Shown here: piece after piece, positions 16,812 to 27,339 of the stretch
Layout of the letters: each line of letters starts with the position of its first letter
How positions within the stretch are numbered: position 1 is the first letter of the stretch
DNA from: Pseudorasbora parva
Taxonomy: Eukaryota > Chordata > Actinopteri > Cypriniformes > Gobionidae
Direction: 5' to 3'
NCBI RefSeq assembly: GCF_024679245.1
Contig: NC_090177.1
Location: forward strand, 48,457,353-48,521,352
DNA: 64,000 bases
The notes under the pieces: generated by a model
Databases searched by the model: none
The model's input: only the letters and a program-made list of their open reading frames with translations
Told to the model about the DNA's origin: nothing
Translations under genes and position numbers: made by a program

Positions 16812-18449
16812 CTTTTTGGGGACTGCGACTTGTTGTGACTAATAGAAGAACCAACAACACCACTGGAATTTTGTCAGAGAATACAGAAATACGCAGGAAG
16901 CGCATACAGAATGACGATGAGGTGACGCAACGATGACCGTGCCACAGAGAAAGCAGCAAGCTGCGGTCATATGAGCATAGGGAAAAAAGAAGAACAAAAG
17001 CGTCGGTTGCCGGCCGGCTGACTCATCACCGTCACAGCACGTTTTTTGATGTCCCTCTTATTTGAGAGTCTTTACCAACGAGCTGATGAGTCGAATCAGG
17101 GGTTTGTGTTGGATGGATTAGGGACACCTGATTCAAATCAAGGTCACGCACGCACGCACGCAGCAGTCAAGCAATGGAAGGTGCCCCGTCCTTCCTTTTC
17201 TTGGGGGAGGGGAAGGTCACCGTGTTTGAGGATGGCGAAGGGGGATAGGGCGCCTCTGCCTGGAGGCCAGGCAACTCATACTTACCTGGCAGGGGAGACA
17301 CCATGATCAGGAAGGTGGTTCACCCAGGGCGAGGCTCGGCCATTGCACTCCGGTTGTGCTGACCCCTGCGAATTCCCCAAATGTGGGAATCTCGACTGCA
17401 TAATTTATGGTAGTGGGGGACTGCGTTCGCGCTCTCCCCTGTACACACTGGTTAAAAGCAGATAGCGTGGAGGGAAAAAGCGTGCGGTTCTTGACGCTTG
17501 TGGCGCCGCCCACTGCCCCAAAGGGTGAAGTTGCACCAGTTTTGTTATGTTTCTGTCTCTTTCTGCTGTGTCAGCCAGTGACCCGGAGAGTTCAGAGAAC
17601 TGAACTGCGTTTGTTTTCATCGAGGTTGTCGAAACCTGCGACCGGTTTGCCGAATGTGGTTTTTCCCACAAACTTTGATATTCAACGGACGAGTTGATTG
17701 ACAGCAGTGGTCCCAAAGGCAAAGTTGTTCGGATGGAGGTTTTCTGTCGTATGGTACGACTGTCTCGTGCGCGTGCTGTGAAAAAGCACGCGACATACGT
17801 TCGCCTATAGCCGCTCTCATGTTGTTGCTTTTTCATTTTAAAGCGCCACTAGGTGGCCATTCACCGCGTCCTTTCTCGCCTGACCCCAGACTGAGCCCGT
17901 GCACGGGTGTACCGGCTTGGGTGAAATTGTCTCGTTCCGTCCAAGAGCTATAGCCGTTCTAGCAGACCCCGCCTCGCCCAGCCCGTAGGTTTCGGCCTGC
18001 CGCCGCCAAGCTGAATCGAAATTCCCACTTTTTTTCCGATCTGGACGGACAGTCAGACTCCAGAGAATCTTTCTGCACTGGTTTGGGCCAGATCGGGCAA
18101 AAGACCTAGGACTAGTGTGCAAAAGTAGGTTTTTCACAAAATCCCAAATACCCGAAAATTTCGCCAGCGCAACCTTCGAATCCGAGGCATGCGTCTCGCT
18201 CGGCTCGAGCCAAGGATTCCGATGATATAAGACACTTGGTTCTGCGGCGTGCGGTTTGGGAGCTACGAGCCATTTCGTGCCGGGCCCATCGGGGGGCCAG
18301 CCTTGGTGATGTTGTAGAGCGAGTGGCTAGTACCATCCCTCAAAGTTTCAGGTCTCTACGACGTAAGGCCTTTGCCAACCCTCCCCCCCTCACCGCTTCC
18401 CAGATGGGCGTCGCCTTTGCAGGCTCCCCTGCCGCTGCGTCATTGTGTC
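16812..18449 (+). repeat. snRNA unit between K2 and K3 with one U1
   Basis: Short-T type U2-U1 spacer, U1 (17278-17441), and a standard 1008-bp U1-U2 spacer ending in a U2 promoter. Nothing else seen. Confidence 0.92.
17278..17441 (+). ncRNA. U1: U1 snRNA, copy 4
   Basis: Complete, consensus. Flanked on both sides by U2 genes destroyed by Keno. Confidence 0.96.
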
Positions 18450-18481
18450 ATCGCTTCTCGGCCTTTTGGCTAAGATCAAGT
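18450..18481 (+). pseudogene. U2: U2 snRNA 5' fragment (nt 1-32), split by K3
   Basis: Matches U2 to nt 32, one or two bases shorter than at the other elements. The following ATCTG could be Keno sequence or a remnant of U2 nt 38-42. Confidence 0.9.
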
Positions 18482-18612
18482 ATCTGGTCGAACGGTTGAG
18501 ACTGCGATCGCCTCTCTGAGGTTTCCTGGCTCGAGATCCTTTTGTGTCCCGAGCCGCACAACTTCTGAGAGGTAGAGTGATCCTGCTTTTTTACGGTTCA
18601 ACAAGTTTTAAG

Positions 18613-18670
18613 GTAAGACTTTTATTATTTTATCTATTTATTGTATTTATTGTTATTTTACAGTTTTTAG
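18613..18670 (+). other. Putative 58-nt 5' UTR intron of K3
   Basis: TAAG|GTAAGA donor, TTTACAGTTTTTAG acceptor region. The shortest of the five; near the lower limit for vertebrate introns. Confidence 0.4.
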
Positions 18671-18688
18671 GCTGTTGGTGCCTCCACC

Positions 18689-20011
18689 ATGTCGGCTGCT
18701 CGTGCCGGCATGCGGAGGCACCACAGCGTGCGATTTTTATTTAGAGAGGTGGAGGGTAAGCTCCTGGGGTTGTCTCGTTTAGACTTCTCCAGGAAGCTCA
18801 TCCAAAAAACCCTCAATTTTAATGCCAGTGATTTAAATTGTTTAATGACTCTGCCCCTGAACAAAGGTTTCGATGTCAGTTTTAGATCTGCTTCCTTGTT
18901 GCAAGATTTCTGGCAACGATTTGAGCATTGCAAGACCCAGTTCTCCATGTTCAATGTTGAGAAACTTTCTGACAATTCTATTAAAACAGTGATTGTTAGA
19001 ATGTTCAATGAAACAGTGAGTGGAGATGATGTTGCTGTATGGCTGGGTAGATTTTGCACGGTTCGAAGTCCACCAGTCAAGGTGCTTGACGAAGACGGCA
19101 TCTGGAATTGCGCTTGGAGAGTTCCCATTAAACAGTGGGAAGATCCAAGCGGATTCCAGGGTCTGAGTCATTTACCCTCTATGATTGTGTTGGGAGAGAA
19201 CCGCGGCTACATTCATTATCAGGGAATGCCCAAATTGTGCCGAAAATGTGGGAAAATGGGACACCTCGCTGAGGCATGCCAAGAAATTGTGTGTAGGAAG
19301 TGCAGAGAAATTGGTCACATTTTTGAGGAATGTACCAATGGCAGACGGTGTAATCTCTGTGGAGATGCTAACCATTTCTACAGAGATTGCCCTAAAAGTT
19401 TTGCCAACAAGTTGAAAGGGAACAAAATGGCCGCCCCACCAAAGGAACAATCAAAAGAACAAAGAGAGGAGGAGGCGGGCCCTGAGGTTTTGGCGGGAAT
19501 TTCACATTCCCAGCCAGCCTCAGGGATTGGACAAGAAGAAGGAAGTGGGGCGGCCACAGGGGCGGAGTCAGAATGCGTTAATGAAAAGGGGGAGGAAGCC
19601 ACTCCCCAACAAGAAAAAAGCAAAGACAAAATGGAGGAGGAGGAGGAAACGGCTTCCTCCCTCTACACCGTATCGGAGGTTAGTGGGGCGGATAGTGGGA
19701 GTGAAACCGAGTGTTCACTCCCAAATGCTCAAGTGCAGAAAAGGTCTGCGAGATCTCCTCTGCTGCAAACAGAGGAGAAAAGGCTGCGGGCATCGCATCG
19801 GCCAGATAGTTCCTCTTCGGAAGATCTGAACCGTATGTGGCCTGCAGACTCTCCAAATGAAGTCTCTTTTCTGCACTTTAAGCTAAGAACATCGTCACCA
19901 AAGGATCCACAAGAGGTTTCCTCTGTGGATTCTGAGGCGGCGAGCACTTGTCCTCCTGATCCCAGTTTATCTGGGGAAAAGGAAAGGCAGGTGCAACAAG
20001 AAGTAACATGA
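18689..20011 (+). CDS. Keno ORF1 protein, subfamily B, K3
   Basis: 440 aa. The three zinc knuckles are unchanged from K2. One residue is lost in the Glu run of the acidic tail, with a few substitutions nearby. Confidence 0.9.
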   Translation: MSAARAGMRRHHSVRFLFREVEGKLLGLSRLDFSRKLIQKTLNFNASDLNCLMTLPLNKGFDVSFRSASLLQDFWQRFEHCKTQFSMFNVEKLSDNSIKTVIVRMFNETVSGDDVAVWLGRFCTVRSPPVKVLDEDGIWNCAWRVPIKQWEDPSGFQGLSHLPSMIVLGENRGYIHYQGMPKLCRKCGKMGHLAEACQEIVCRKCREIGHIFEECTNGRRCNLCGDANHFYRDCPKSFANKLKGNKMAAPPKEQSKEQREEEAGPEVLAGISHSQPASGIGQEEGSGAATGAESECVNEKGEEATPQQEKSKDKMEEEEETASSLYTVSEVSGADSGSETECSLPNAQVQKRSARSPLLQTEEKRLRASHRPDSSSSEDLNRMWPADSPNEVSFLHFKLRTSSPKDPQEVSSVDSEAASTCPPDPSLSGEKERQVQQEVT

Positions 20012-20058
20012 TTTTAATGCAATTTCTGTAGTCTTTTTATCTGTTTTTATTTTCATCA

Positions 20059-23000
20059 ATGCTTGTATTTTTAACCATACTGCTCATGGCCCTCACTATC
20101 TCTACAATCAATGTGAGAAGTGTGAGGTCTACTTTGCGAGCACAGAGTGTTTTATCATGTTTAAATAATTTTAAGTCAGACATCTATTTATTGCAAGAGT
20201 GTGCTCTGCCCTTTTTAACCAATTACAGAAAATGGGAAGAGCTGTGGACCCAAGGACCCTCCATCTGGAGTGGCTCCAATTTTAACAGAAATGACGGTGT
20301 GGCCATTTTAATAAAAAATCCCAACATCTTGGTGAAGGGCAGCACTGTGGTGAGGGATGGGCGGGCAATTTTAGTTAATCTGACTTTTTTAGGTAAGGAT
20401 TTTAATGTTTTAAATACGTATGGTTACACAAGTAAAAATGACAGATACAAGCTTTTAGAAGATTTGCAGCCCCACATGTTAGGTAGGGCTCCCCTAGTGG
20501 TAGCAGGGGATTTTAACTGTGTTTTAACAAAAAAAGATAGGAAAAGGGTAGGAGAAGATTTTAAGGTCGACAAGACATCGGTTTTATTAAATAAATTGGT
20601 CAAAGATTTTAAGTTAGTCGACTGTTTTAAAACAATGCATAAGAGAGAGGAGGGCTTCACCTGGTTCAGTGGTGATGGCGCCAGAGCCTCTCGTATCGAC
20701 TATATTTTTACAAGGGACTGCCCGCCAACCGATGCAACATTGACCCCCCTTTTCTTCACTGACCACATGATGGTCTCCTGCACCCTTTCACTACCCACGG
20801 GTGTGACAGTAGGGGGAGGGCTGTGGAAGCTGAACTGCTCCCTATTAGAAGATGAGGAAGTGGTTCGAGAGTATAGGGAGCAGTTCAGCCAATGGCAGAC
20901 CCTCCAAGACTTTTTCGACTCACGAGCACAGTGGTGGGAGATGGTAAAACAAAGGACAGGACATTTTTTTAGAAAAATAGGAAAGGAGAAAAAGAGTAAA
21001 GAAAAAAGACGCATGATGGGGCTGCAAAAAAGACTGCAGAGATATTTTAACCTTTTAAATAATGGATTGGATTTTAAGGAGGAAATAAAGGAAGTAAAGA
21101 AAGAAATGTCAGTTTTATCCGAAACTCAAAGTAAGGGAGTAATTTTAAGATGCAAAGAAAAAGAGATAGAAGAAGGAGAAAAGTGTACAAGATATTTTTT
21201 TAAAAAGACTATTTCACGGGGAGGGACAATAACAATCTTAAAAACTTTTAGAGGGAGGGAGGCAAAAAATATGGAGGACATTTTAAGGGAAATAGAACTT
21301 TTTTATAGTGACTTATACAGCCCAAAGAATGTACACAATGGCATCTTAAATGAAGTTTTAGAATTTTTAGAAACAAAGATAAAGAGTCCAAACGTGCTTT
21401 TAGCCCAGGATTTTACTCTTTTAGAATTAAATAAATCTCTCAAAAGTTTTAAAAAAGGGAAGTCCCCAGGAATGGATGGACTTCCCTTGGAGTTTTATTT
21501 GACTTTCTGGGACATTTTAGCACATGACTTACTGACAGTTTTTAAAGAATTTGAGACTCTCGACAGACTTCCGGACTGCTTTAGAGTAGGGATAGTTTCG
21601 CTTTTATATAAAAAAGGAGACAGGACTGACTTGAAGAACTGGAGACCAATCACGCTTTTAAATTTTGATTGTAAACTTTTTAGTAAGATTTTAGCTACTC
21701 GCATGTCAACTGTTTTAGAGGACGTAATCCACCTGGATCAAGCATGCGCTGTGCCCGGTAGGAAGATCACAGACAGCCTGGTACTGATTAGAGACGCCAT
21801 CTGTTACGCGAGAGACAGAAACATTCGGCTAGTAGTCCTAAATTTAGATTTTGAAAAAGCTTTTGACCGCATCTCGCACCAGTTCCTGTTTAAGGTACTG
21901 GAAAAAATGGGGTTCCCAGGGAGGTTTATAGCTTGGGTGGGACTGCTATACAACAGTCTAGTCAGTAAATTTGCAGTTAATGGTCATTTATCCAAAGCTG
22001 TAAACATTCACAGCGGCGTCCGTCAGGGGTGTCCTTTATCTCCCCTACTGTATGTGGCCTGCATTGAGCCACTGGCACAAATCTTGAGAAGGGATAAATG
22101 GATTAAAGGACTGGACGTCCCAGGGACTGGTGGACTGACCGCAACCTGTGTTTTATATATGGACGACGTAACCCTTTTAGCGACTGACCTTTTATCAGTA
22201 CGAAGAGCACTTGACTTGACTGACTGGTACGGTCGGGCCTCGGGCGCTAAGCTCAACAGGAGTAAGTCCGAGGCCCAGCTCTTCGGACCGTGGGGAAACG
22301 TGGACACAGGCGGACTGGATTTGGATTTTAAAGACAACGACCTGACAGTTTTAGGAGTAAAATTTGACAGAGAGGGTGGAGGACGGGGAAACTGGACTGA
22401 CATCTTAGGGAAAGTTAGGCAAAGACTGGGGTTTTGGGGACTCAGACAACTGACAATTGAAGGCAAGGTTTTAGTTTTTAAAGCTGTAATTTTACCACTA
22501 ATTTTACTTGTTTCTTCTGTTTTTAGTCCCCCAAGGCGATTCCTGGCCAACCTGGAGAGGGCGGTATTTTATTTCCTGTGGGGGTCCAAGTGGGAACGAG
22601 TAAAAAGGGAGGTCTTTAAAAAAAGAAAGGAAAATGGCGGAAAAGGCCTCCCGGACCCCCACTTGTTTTTAGGTAGCCGCTTTACCGCCCTCCACATCGG
22701 ATATGCGCTGACCCCATCCAGAGAGAATAAGACAGCGGCCATGGCTCGTTTCTGGATGGGGTCCTACCTAAGAAGCATAAAAATTTTATCAATCGACCTG
22801 AAAACCCCAGTGTCTTTTAATTTGCCAAAAGAGTACAGTTTTATAAAGAAATTTTTAAAAAAATTCCTTTTAGAGACAAATGATGCAAGCATTTTAACTA
22901 ACCACAAATCCCTCATCTCTCTTGTGCAGGACCGGGAAGTGGTGAGTCCAGTTCCAGGCCTCACACTAAGTGAGGCCAAAGACGTTTGGAGGAACGCAGC

Positions 23001-23514
23001 CCACCCAGCTCTCCAGAACAGACACAAGGACTTATCGTGGATGGTGGCTCATGAGATCCTCCCGGTCAGGGCGGTTATGCACTCCAGAGGCATGGCCAAA
23101 AACTCCAACTGCCCACGGTCCGGGTGCAAACACCCGGAGACCGTCTACCATCTGCTCTGGGAGTGCGGTGCTGCGCGGGACCTGTGGGCCAGGGCCGGCC
23201 CCCTGTTTTTCCCGTGCCTGCCAGCGGGTGGGGCCCAGGTGGACTACAAGCTCGCCATCCTGGGGGTGGGTCAGGGCCTCAAAGCCCAAACATCGCAAGA
23301 ATTTGCCTCGCTCTGGCTCACCCTCAACCTGATAAAGGATGCCATCTGGGTCACCAGAAACCTGCTGGTGGGGAAACGCGTGACGGTCCCCCTCCACGCG
23401 AGCGAGCAGAAGATAAGATCAACGCTGCAGGGTGGGCCGCACGTCATCATTCGGACGGGGGGGCCGAGGCTGCACAAAGAGGTCCCGGCCACCACCGACC
23501 TTGGCCGCCCGTAG
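20059..23514 (+). CDS. Keno ORF2 protein, subfamily B, K3
   Basis: 1151 aa, catalytic motifs intact. Private changes relative to K2 include Thr for Leu before the YGYTS stretch of the endonuclease and Cys for Ser in RLPDCFRVG. The C-terminal knuckle reads NCPRSGCKHPETVYH, closer to subfamily A there than K2 is. Confidence 0.92.
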   Translation: MLVFLTILLMALTISTINVRSVRSTLRAQSVLSCLNNFKSDIYLLQECALPFLTNYRKWEELWTQGPSIWSGSNFNRNDGVAILIKNPNILVKGSTVVRDGRAILVNLTFLGKDFNVLNTYGYTSKNDRYKLLEDLQPHMLGRAPLVVAGDFNCVLTKKDRKRVGEDFKVDKTSVLLNKLVKDFKLVDCFKTMHKREEGFTWFSGDGARASRIDYIFTRDCPPTDATLTPLFFTDHMMVSCTLSLPTGVTVGGGLWKLNCSLLEDEEVVREYREQFSQWQTLQDFFDSRAQWWEMVKQRTGHFFRKIGKEKKSKEKRRMMGLQKRLQRYFNLLNNGLDFKEEIKEVKKEMSVLSETQSKGVILRCKEKEIEEGEKCTRYFFKKTISRGGTITILKTFRGREAKNMEDILREIELFYSDLYSPKNVHNGILNEVLEFLETKIKSPNVLLAQDFTLLELNKSLKSFKKGKSPGMDGLPLEFYLTFWDILAHDLLTVFKEFETLDRLPDCFRVGIVSLLYKKGDRTDLKNWRPITLLNFDCKLFSKILATRMSTVLEDVIHLDQACAVPGRKITDSLVLIRDAICYARDRNIRLVVLNLDFEKAFDRISHQFLFKVLEKMGFPGRFIAWVGLLYNSLVSKFAVNGHLSKAVNIHSGVRQGCPLSPLLYVACIEPLAQILRRDKWIKGLDVPGTGGLTATCVLYMDDVTLLATDLLSVRRALDLTDWYGRASGAKLNRSKSEAQLFGPWGNVDTGGLDLDFKDNDLTVLGVKFDREGGGRGNWTDILGKVRQRLGFWGLRQLTIEGKVLVFKAVILPLILLVSSVFSPPRRFLANLERAVFYFLWGSKWERVKREVFKKRKENGGKGLPDPHLFLGSRFTALHIGYALTPSRENKTAAMARFWMGSYLRSIKILSIDLKTPVSFNLPKEYSFIKKFLKKFLLETNDASILTNHKSLISLVQDREVVSPVPGLTLSEAKDVWRNAAHPALQNRHKDLSWMVAHEILPVRAVMHSRGMAKNSNCPRSGCKHPETVYHLLWECGAARDLWARAGPLFFPCLPAGGAQVDYKLAILGVGQGLKAQTSQEFASLWLTLNLIKDAIWVTRNLLVGKRVTVPLHASEQKIRSTLQGGPHVIIRTGGPRLHKEVPATTDLGRP

Positions 23515-23936
23515 ATGCACCCTCACCACTCTGGCTACGGGAACAGCGGGCCAGCGGGCCGGAGGAGAGGGGATTTCCGCTGGGCCTTTGAAGCGGGGAG
23601 TCCTGAACCTGTTCTGGAGACCTGGAGTGAATGGACATTCTTGATAGGGACTCACCCCCGGTCCTGCACAACAGAGATTTTTATACAGAATGATTTTATT
23701 GTGTTTTAACTGGCTTGTATTCATTTGCTATTTATTTTTCTTCATTCATTTATCCTTTTAACACCACACTGATTTGCATACATGGACTTTACACAACACA
23801 CTACACTGACTGATTTTAACTAGAAATGTAAAATTGTTGCTTTTAATCTGTGTAAACGAGTATGTTTTAAAGAAATGAACTGTGTGGTTTTGAATGGGAA
23901 AAAATGTGTGACAATAAAACTTTTTTCGAAAGAAAA

Positions 23937-24090
23937 ATCTGTTCTTATCAGTTTAATATCTGATACGTCCCCTATCCGGGGACTGCATATTAAATTGATT
24001 TTTGGCACATGGAGCCGGAACCGGGGCTTGCTCCGTCCACTCCACGCATCGACCTGGTATTGCAGTGCCTCCAGGAACGGTGTGCTTCCC
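23937..24090 (+). pseudogene. U2: U2 snRNA 3' fragment (nt 38 to end), downstream of K3
   Basis: Consensus, promoterless, followed by short-T type spacer. Confidence 0.93.
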
Positions 24091-25724
24091 CTTTTTGGGG
24101 ACTGCGACTTGTTGTGACTAATAGAAGAACCAACAACACCACTGGAATTTTGTCAGAGAATACAGAAATACGCAGGAAGCGCATACAGAATGACGATGAG
24201 GTGACGCAACGATGACCGTGCCACAGAGAAAGCAGCAAGCTGCGGTCATATGAGCATAGGGAAAAAAGAAGAACAAAAGCGTCGGTTGCCGGCCGGCTGA
24301 CTCATCACCGTCACAGCACGTTTTTTGATGTCCCTCTTATTTGAGAGTCTTTACCAACGAGCTGATGAGTCGAATCAGGGGTTTGTGTTGGATGGATTAG
24401 GGACACCTGATTCAAATCAAGGTCACGCACGCACGCAGCAGTCAAGCAATGGAAGGTGCCCCGTCCTTCCTTTTCTTGGGGGAGGGGAAGGTCACCGTGT
24501 TTGAGGATGGCGAAGGGGGATAGGGCGCCTCTGCCTGGAGGCCAGGCAACTCATACTTACCTGGCAGGGGAGACACCATGATCAGGAAGGTGGTTCACCC
24601 AGGGCGAGGCTCGGCCATTGCACTCCGGTTGTGCTGACCCCTGCGAATTCCCCAAATGTGGGAATCTCGACTGCATAATTTATGGTAGTGGGGGACTGCG
24701 TTCGCGCTCTCCCCTGTACACACTGGTTAAAAGCAGATAGCGTGGAGGGAAAAAGCGTGCGGTTCTTGACGCTTGTGGCGCCGCCCACTGCCCCAAAGGG
24801 TGAAGTTGCACCAGTTTTGTTATGTTTCTGTCTCTTTCTGCTGTGTCAGCCAGTGACCCGGAGAGTTCAGAGAACTGAACTGCGTTTGTTTTCATCGAGG
24901 TTGTCGAAACCTGCGACCGGTTTGCCGAATGTGGTTTTTCCCACAAACTTTGATATTCAACGGACGAGTTGATTGACAGCAGTGGTCCCAAAGGCAAAGT
25001 TGTTCGGATGGAGGTTTTCTGTCGTATGGTACGACTGTCTCGTGCGCGTGCTGTGAAAAAGCACGCGACATACGTTCGCCTATAGCCGCTCTCATGTTGT
25101 TGCTTTTTCATTTTAAAGCGCCACTAGGTGGCCATTCACCGCGTCCTTTCTCGCCTGACCCCAGACTGAGCCCGTGCACGGGTGTACCGGCTTGGGTGAA
25201 ATTGTCTCGTTCCGTCCAAGAGCTATAGCCGTTCTAGCAGACCCCGCCTCGCCCAGCCCGTAGGTTTCGGCCTGCCGCCGCCAAGCTGAATCGAAATTCC
25301 CACTTTTTTTCCGATCTGGACGGACAGTCAGACTCCAGAGAATCTTTCTGCACTGGTTTGGGCCAGATCGGGCAAAAGACCTAGGACTAGTGTGCAAAAG
25401 TAGGTTTTTCACAAAATCCCAAATACCCGAAAATTTCGCCAGCGCAACCTTCGAATCCGAGGCATGCGTCTCGCTCGGCTCGAGCCAAGGATTCCGATGA
25501 TATAAGACACTTGGTTCTGCGGCGTGCGGTTTGGGAGCTACGAGCCATTTCGTGCCGGGCCCATCGGGGGGCCAGCCTTGGTGATGTTGTAGAGCGAGTG
25601 GCTAGTACCATCCCTCAAAGTTTCAGGTCTCTACGACGTAAGGCCTTTGCCAACCCTCCCCCCCTCACCGCTTCCCAGATGGGCGTCGCCTTTGCAGGCT
25701 CCCCTGCCGCTGCGTCATTGTGTC
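24091..25724 (+). repeat. snRNA unit between K3 and K4 with one U1
   Basis: Only three CGCA repeats before U1. Otherwise the standard spacers and U2 promoter. Confidence 0.92.
24553..24716 (+). ncRNA. U1: U1 snRNA, copy 5
   Basis: Complete, consensus. Confidence 0.96.
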
Positions 25725-25758
25725 ATCGCTTCTCGGCCTTTTGGCTAAGATCAAGTGT
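25725..25758 (+). pseudogene. U2: U2 snRNA 5' fragment (nt 1-34), upstream of K4
   Basis: Same seam as the leader-element seam inside K2, but without a second U2 copy. The downstream half of this U2 gene has been deleted. Confidence 0.94.
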
Positions 25759-25887
25759 CTTGTCGAACGGTTGAGACTGCGATCGCCTCTTTAAGGTTTC
25801 CTGGCTCGAGAGCTTCTGGTGTCCCGAGCCGTACAACTTTTTAGAGGGAGAGTGACCCTGCTGGTTTTACAGGTTAGCAGTTTTAAG

Positions 25888-25948
25888 GTAAGACTTTTAT
25901 TCTTTTATCTATTTATTGTATTTATTGTTCTTTTACGTTTTTTTTTAG
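25888..25948 (+). other. Putative 61-nt 5' UTR intron of K4
   Basis: Same donor and acceptor as K2; one base differs inside. Confidence 0.45.
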
Positions 25949-25966
25949 GCTGTCGGTGCCTCCACC

Positions 25967-27292
25967 ATGTCGGCTGCTCGTGCTGGCATGCGGAGGCACC
26001 ACAGCGTGCGATTTTTATTTAGAGAGGTGGAGGGTAAGCTCCTGGGGTTGTCTCGTTTAGACTTCTCCAGGAAGCTCATCCAAAAAACCCTCAATTTTAA
26101 TGCCAGTGATTTAAATTGTTTAATGACTCTGCCCCTGAACAAAGGTTTCGATGTCAGTTTTAGATCTGCTTCCTTGTTGCAAGATTTCTGGCAACGATTT
26201 GAGCATTGCAAGACCCAGTTCTCCATGTTCAATGTTGAGAAACTTTCTGACAATTCTATTAAAACAGTGATTGTTAGAATGTTCAATGAAACAGTGAGTG
26301 GAGATGATGTTGCTGTATGGCTGGGTAGATTTTGCACGGTTCGAAGTCCACCAGTCAAGGTGCTTGACGAAGACGGCATCTGGAATTGCGCTTGGAGAGT
26401 TCCCATTAAACAGTGGGAAGATCCAAGCGGATTCCAGGGTCTGAGTCATTTACCCTCAATGATTGTGCTGGGAGAGAACCGCGGCTACATTCATTATCAG
26501 GGAATGCCCAAATTGTGCCGAAAATGTGGGAAAATGGGACACCTCGCTGAGGCATGCCAAGAAATTGTGTGTAGGAAGTGCAGAGAAATTGGTCACATTT
26601 TTGAGGAATGTACCAATGGCAGACGGTGTAATCTCTGTGGAGATGCTAACCATTTCTACAGAGATTGCCCTAAAAGTTTTGCCAACAAGTTGAAAGGGAA
26701 CAAAATGGCCGCCCCACCAAAGGAACAATCAAAAGAACAAAGAGAGGAGGAGGCGGGCCCTGAGGTTTTGGCGGGAATTTCACATTCCCAGCCAGCCTCA
26801 GGGATTGGACAAGAAGAAAGAAGTGGGGCGGCCACAGGGGCGGAGTCAGAATTCGTTAATGAAAAGGGGGAGGAAGCCACTCCCCAACAAGAAAAAAGCA
26901 AAGACAAAATGGAGGAGGAGGAAGATGAAACGGCTTCCTCCCTCTACACCGTATCGGAGGTTAGTGGGGTGGATAGTGGGAGTGAAACCGAGTGTTCACT
27001 CCCAAATGCTCAAGTGCAGAAAAGGTCTGCGAGATCTCCTCTGCTTCAAACAGAGGAGAAAAGGCTGCGGGCATCGCATCGGCCAGATAGTTCCTCTTCG
27101 GAAGATCTGAACCGTATGTGGCCTGCAGACTCTCCAAATGAAGTCTCCTTTCTGCACTTTAAGCTAAGAACATCGTCACCAAAGGATCCACAAGAGGTTT
27201 CCTCTGTGGATTCTGAGGCGGCGAGCACTTGCCCTCCTGACCCCAGTTTATCTGGGGAAAAGGAAAGGCAGGTGCAACAAGAAGTAACATGA
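25967..27292 (+). CDS. Keno ORF1 protein, subfamily B, K4
   Basis: 441 aa, same amino-acid sequence as K2 although silent differences exist (for example codon 6). Could still supply ORF1 protein. Confidence 0.9.
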   Translation: MSAARAGMRRHHSVRFLFREVEGKLLGLSRLDFSRKLIQKTLNFNASDLNCLMTLPLNKGFDVSFRSASLLQDFWQRFEHCKTQFSMFNVEKLSDNSIKTVIVRMFNETVSGDDVAVWLGRFCTVRSPPVKVLDEDGIWNCAWRVPIKQWEDPSGFQGLSHLPSMIVLGENRGYIHYQGMPKLCRKCGKMGHLAEACQEIVCRKCREIGHIFEECTNGRRCNLCGDANHFYRDCPKSFANKLKGNKMAAPPKEQSKEQREEEAGPEVLAGISHSQPASGIGQEERSGAATGAESEFVNEKGEEATPQQEKSKDKMEEEEDETASSLYTVSEVSGVDSGSETECSLPNAQVQKRSARSPLLQTEEKRLRASHRPDSSSSEDLNRMWPADSPNEVSFLHFKLRTSSPKDPQEVSSVDSEAASTCPPDPSLSGEKERQVQQEVT

Positions 27293-27339
27293 TTTTAATG
27301 CAATTTCTGTAGTCTTTTTATCTGTTTTTATTTTCATCA

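Larger units (their letters stand above)
18482..23936 (+). mobile_element. Keno K3, subfamily B, full length, inserted in U2
   Basis: Both ORFs open. More diverged from K2 and K4 than those two are from each other, with about fourteen amino-acid changes in ORF2 and a shorter acidic run in ORF1. The first bases read ATCTGGTCGAACGG where K2 has GTCTTGTCGAACGG. The GGCTCG/CGAGCC stem is kept although its loop has changed. Ends in AATAAA, CTTTTTTCGAAAG and about 4 A. Confidence 0.93.
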
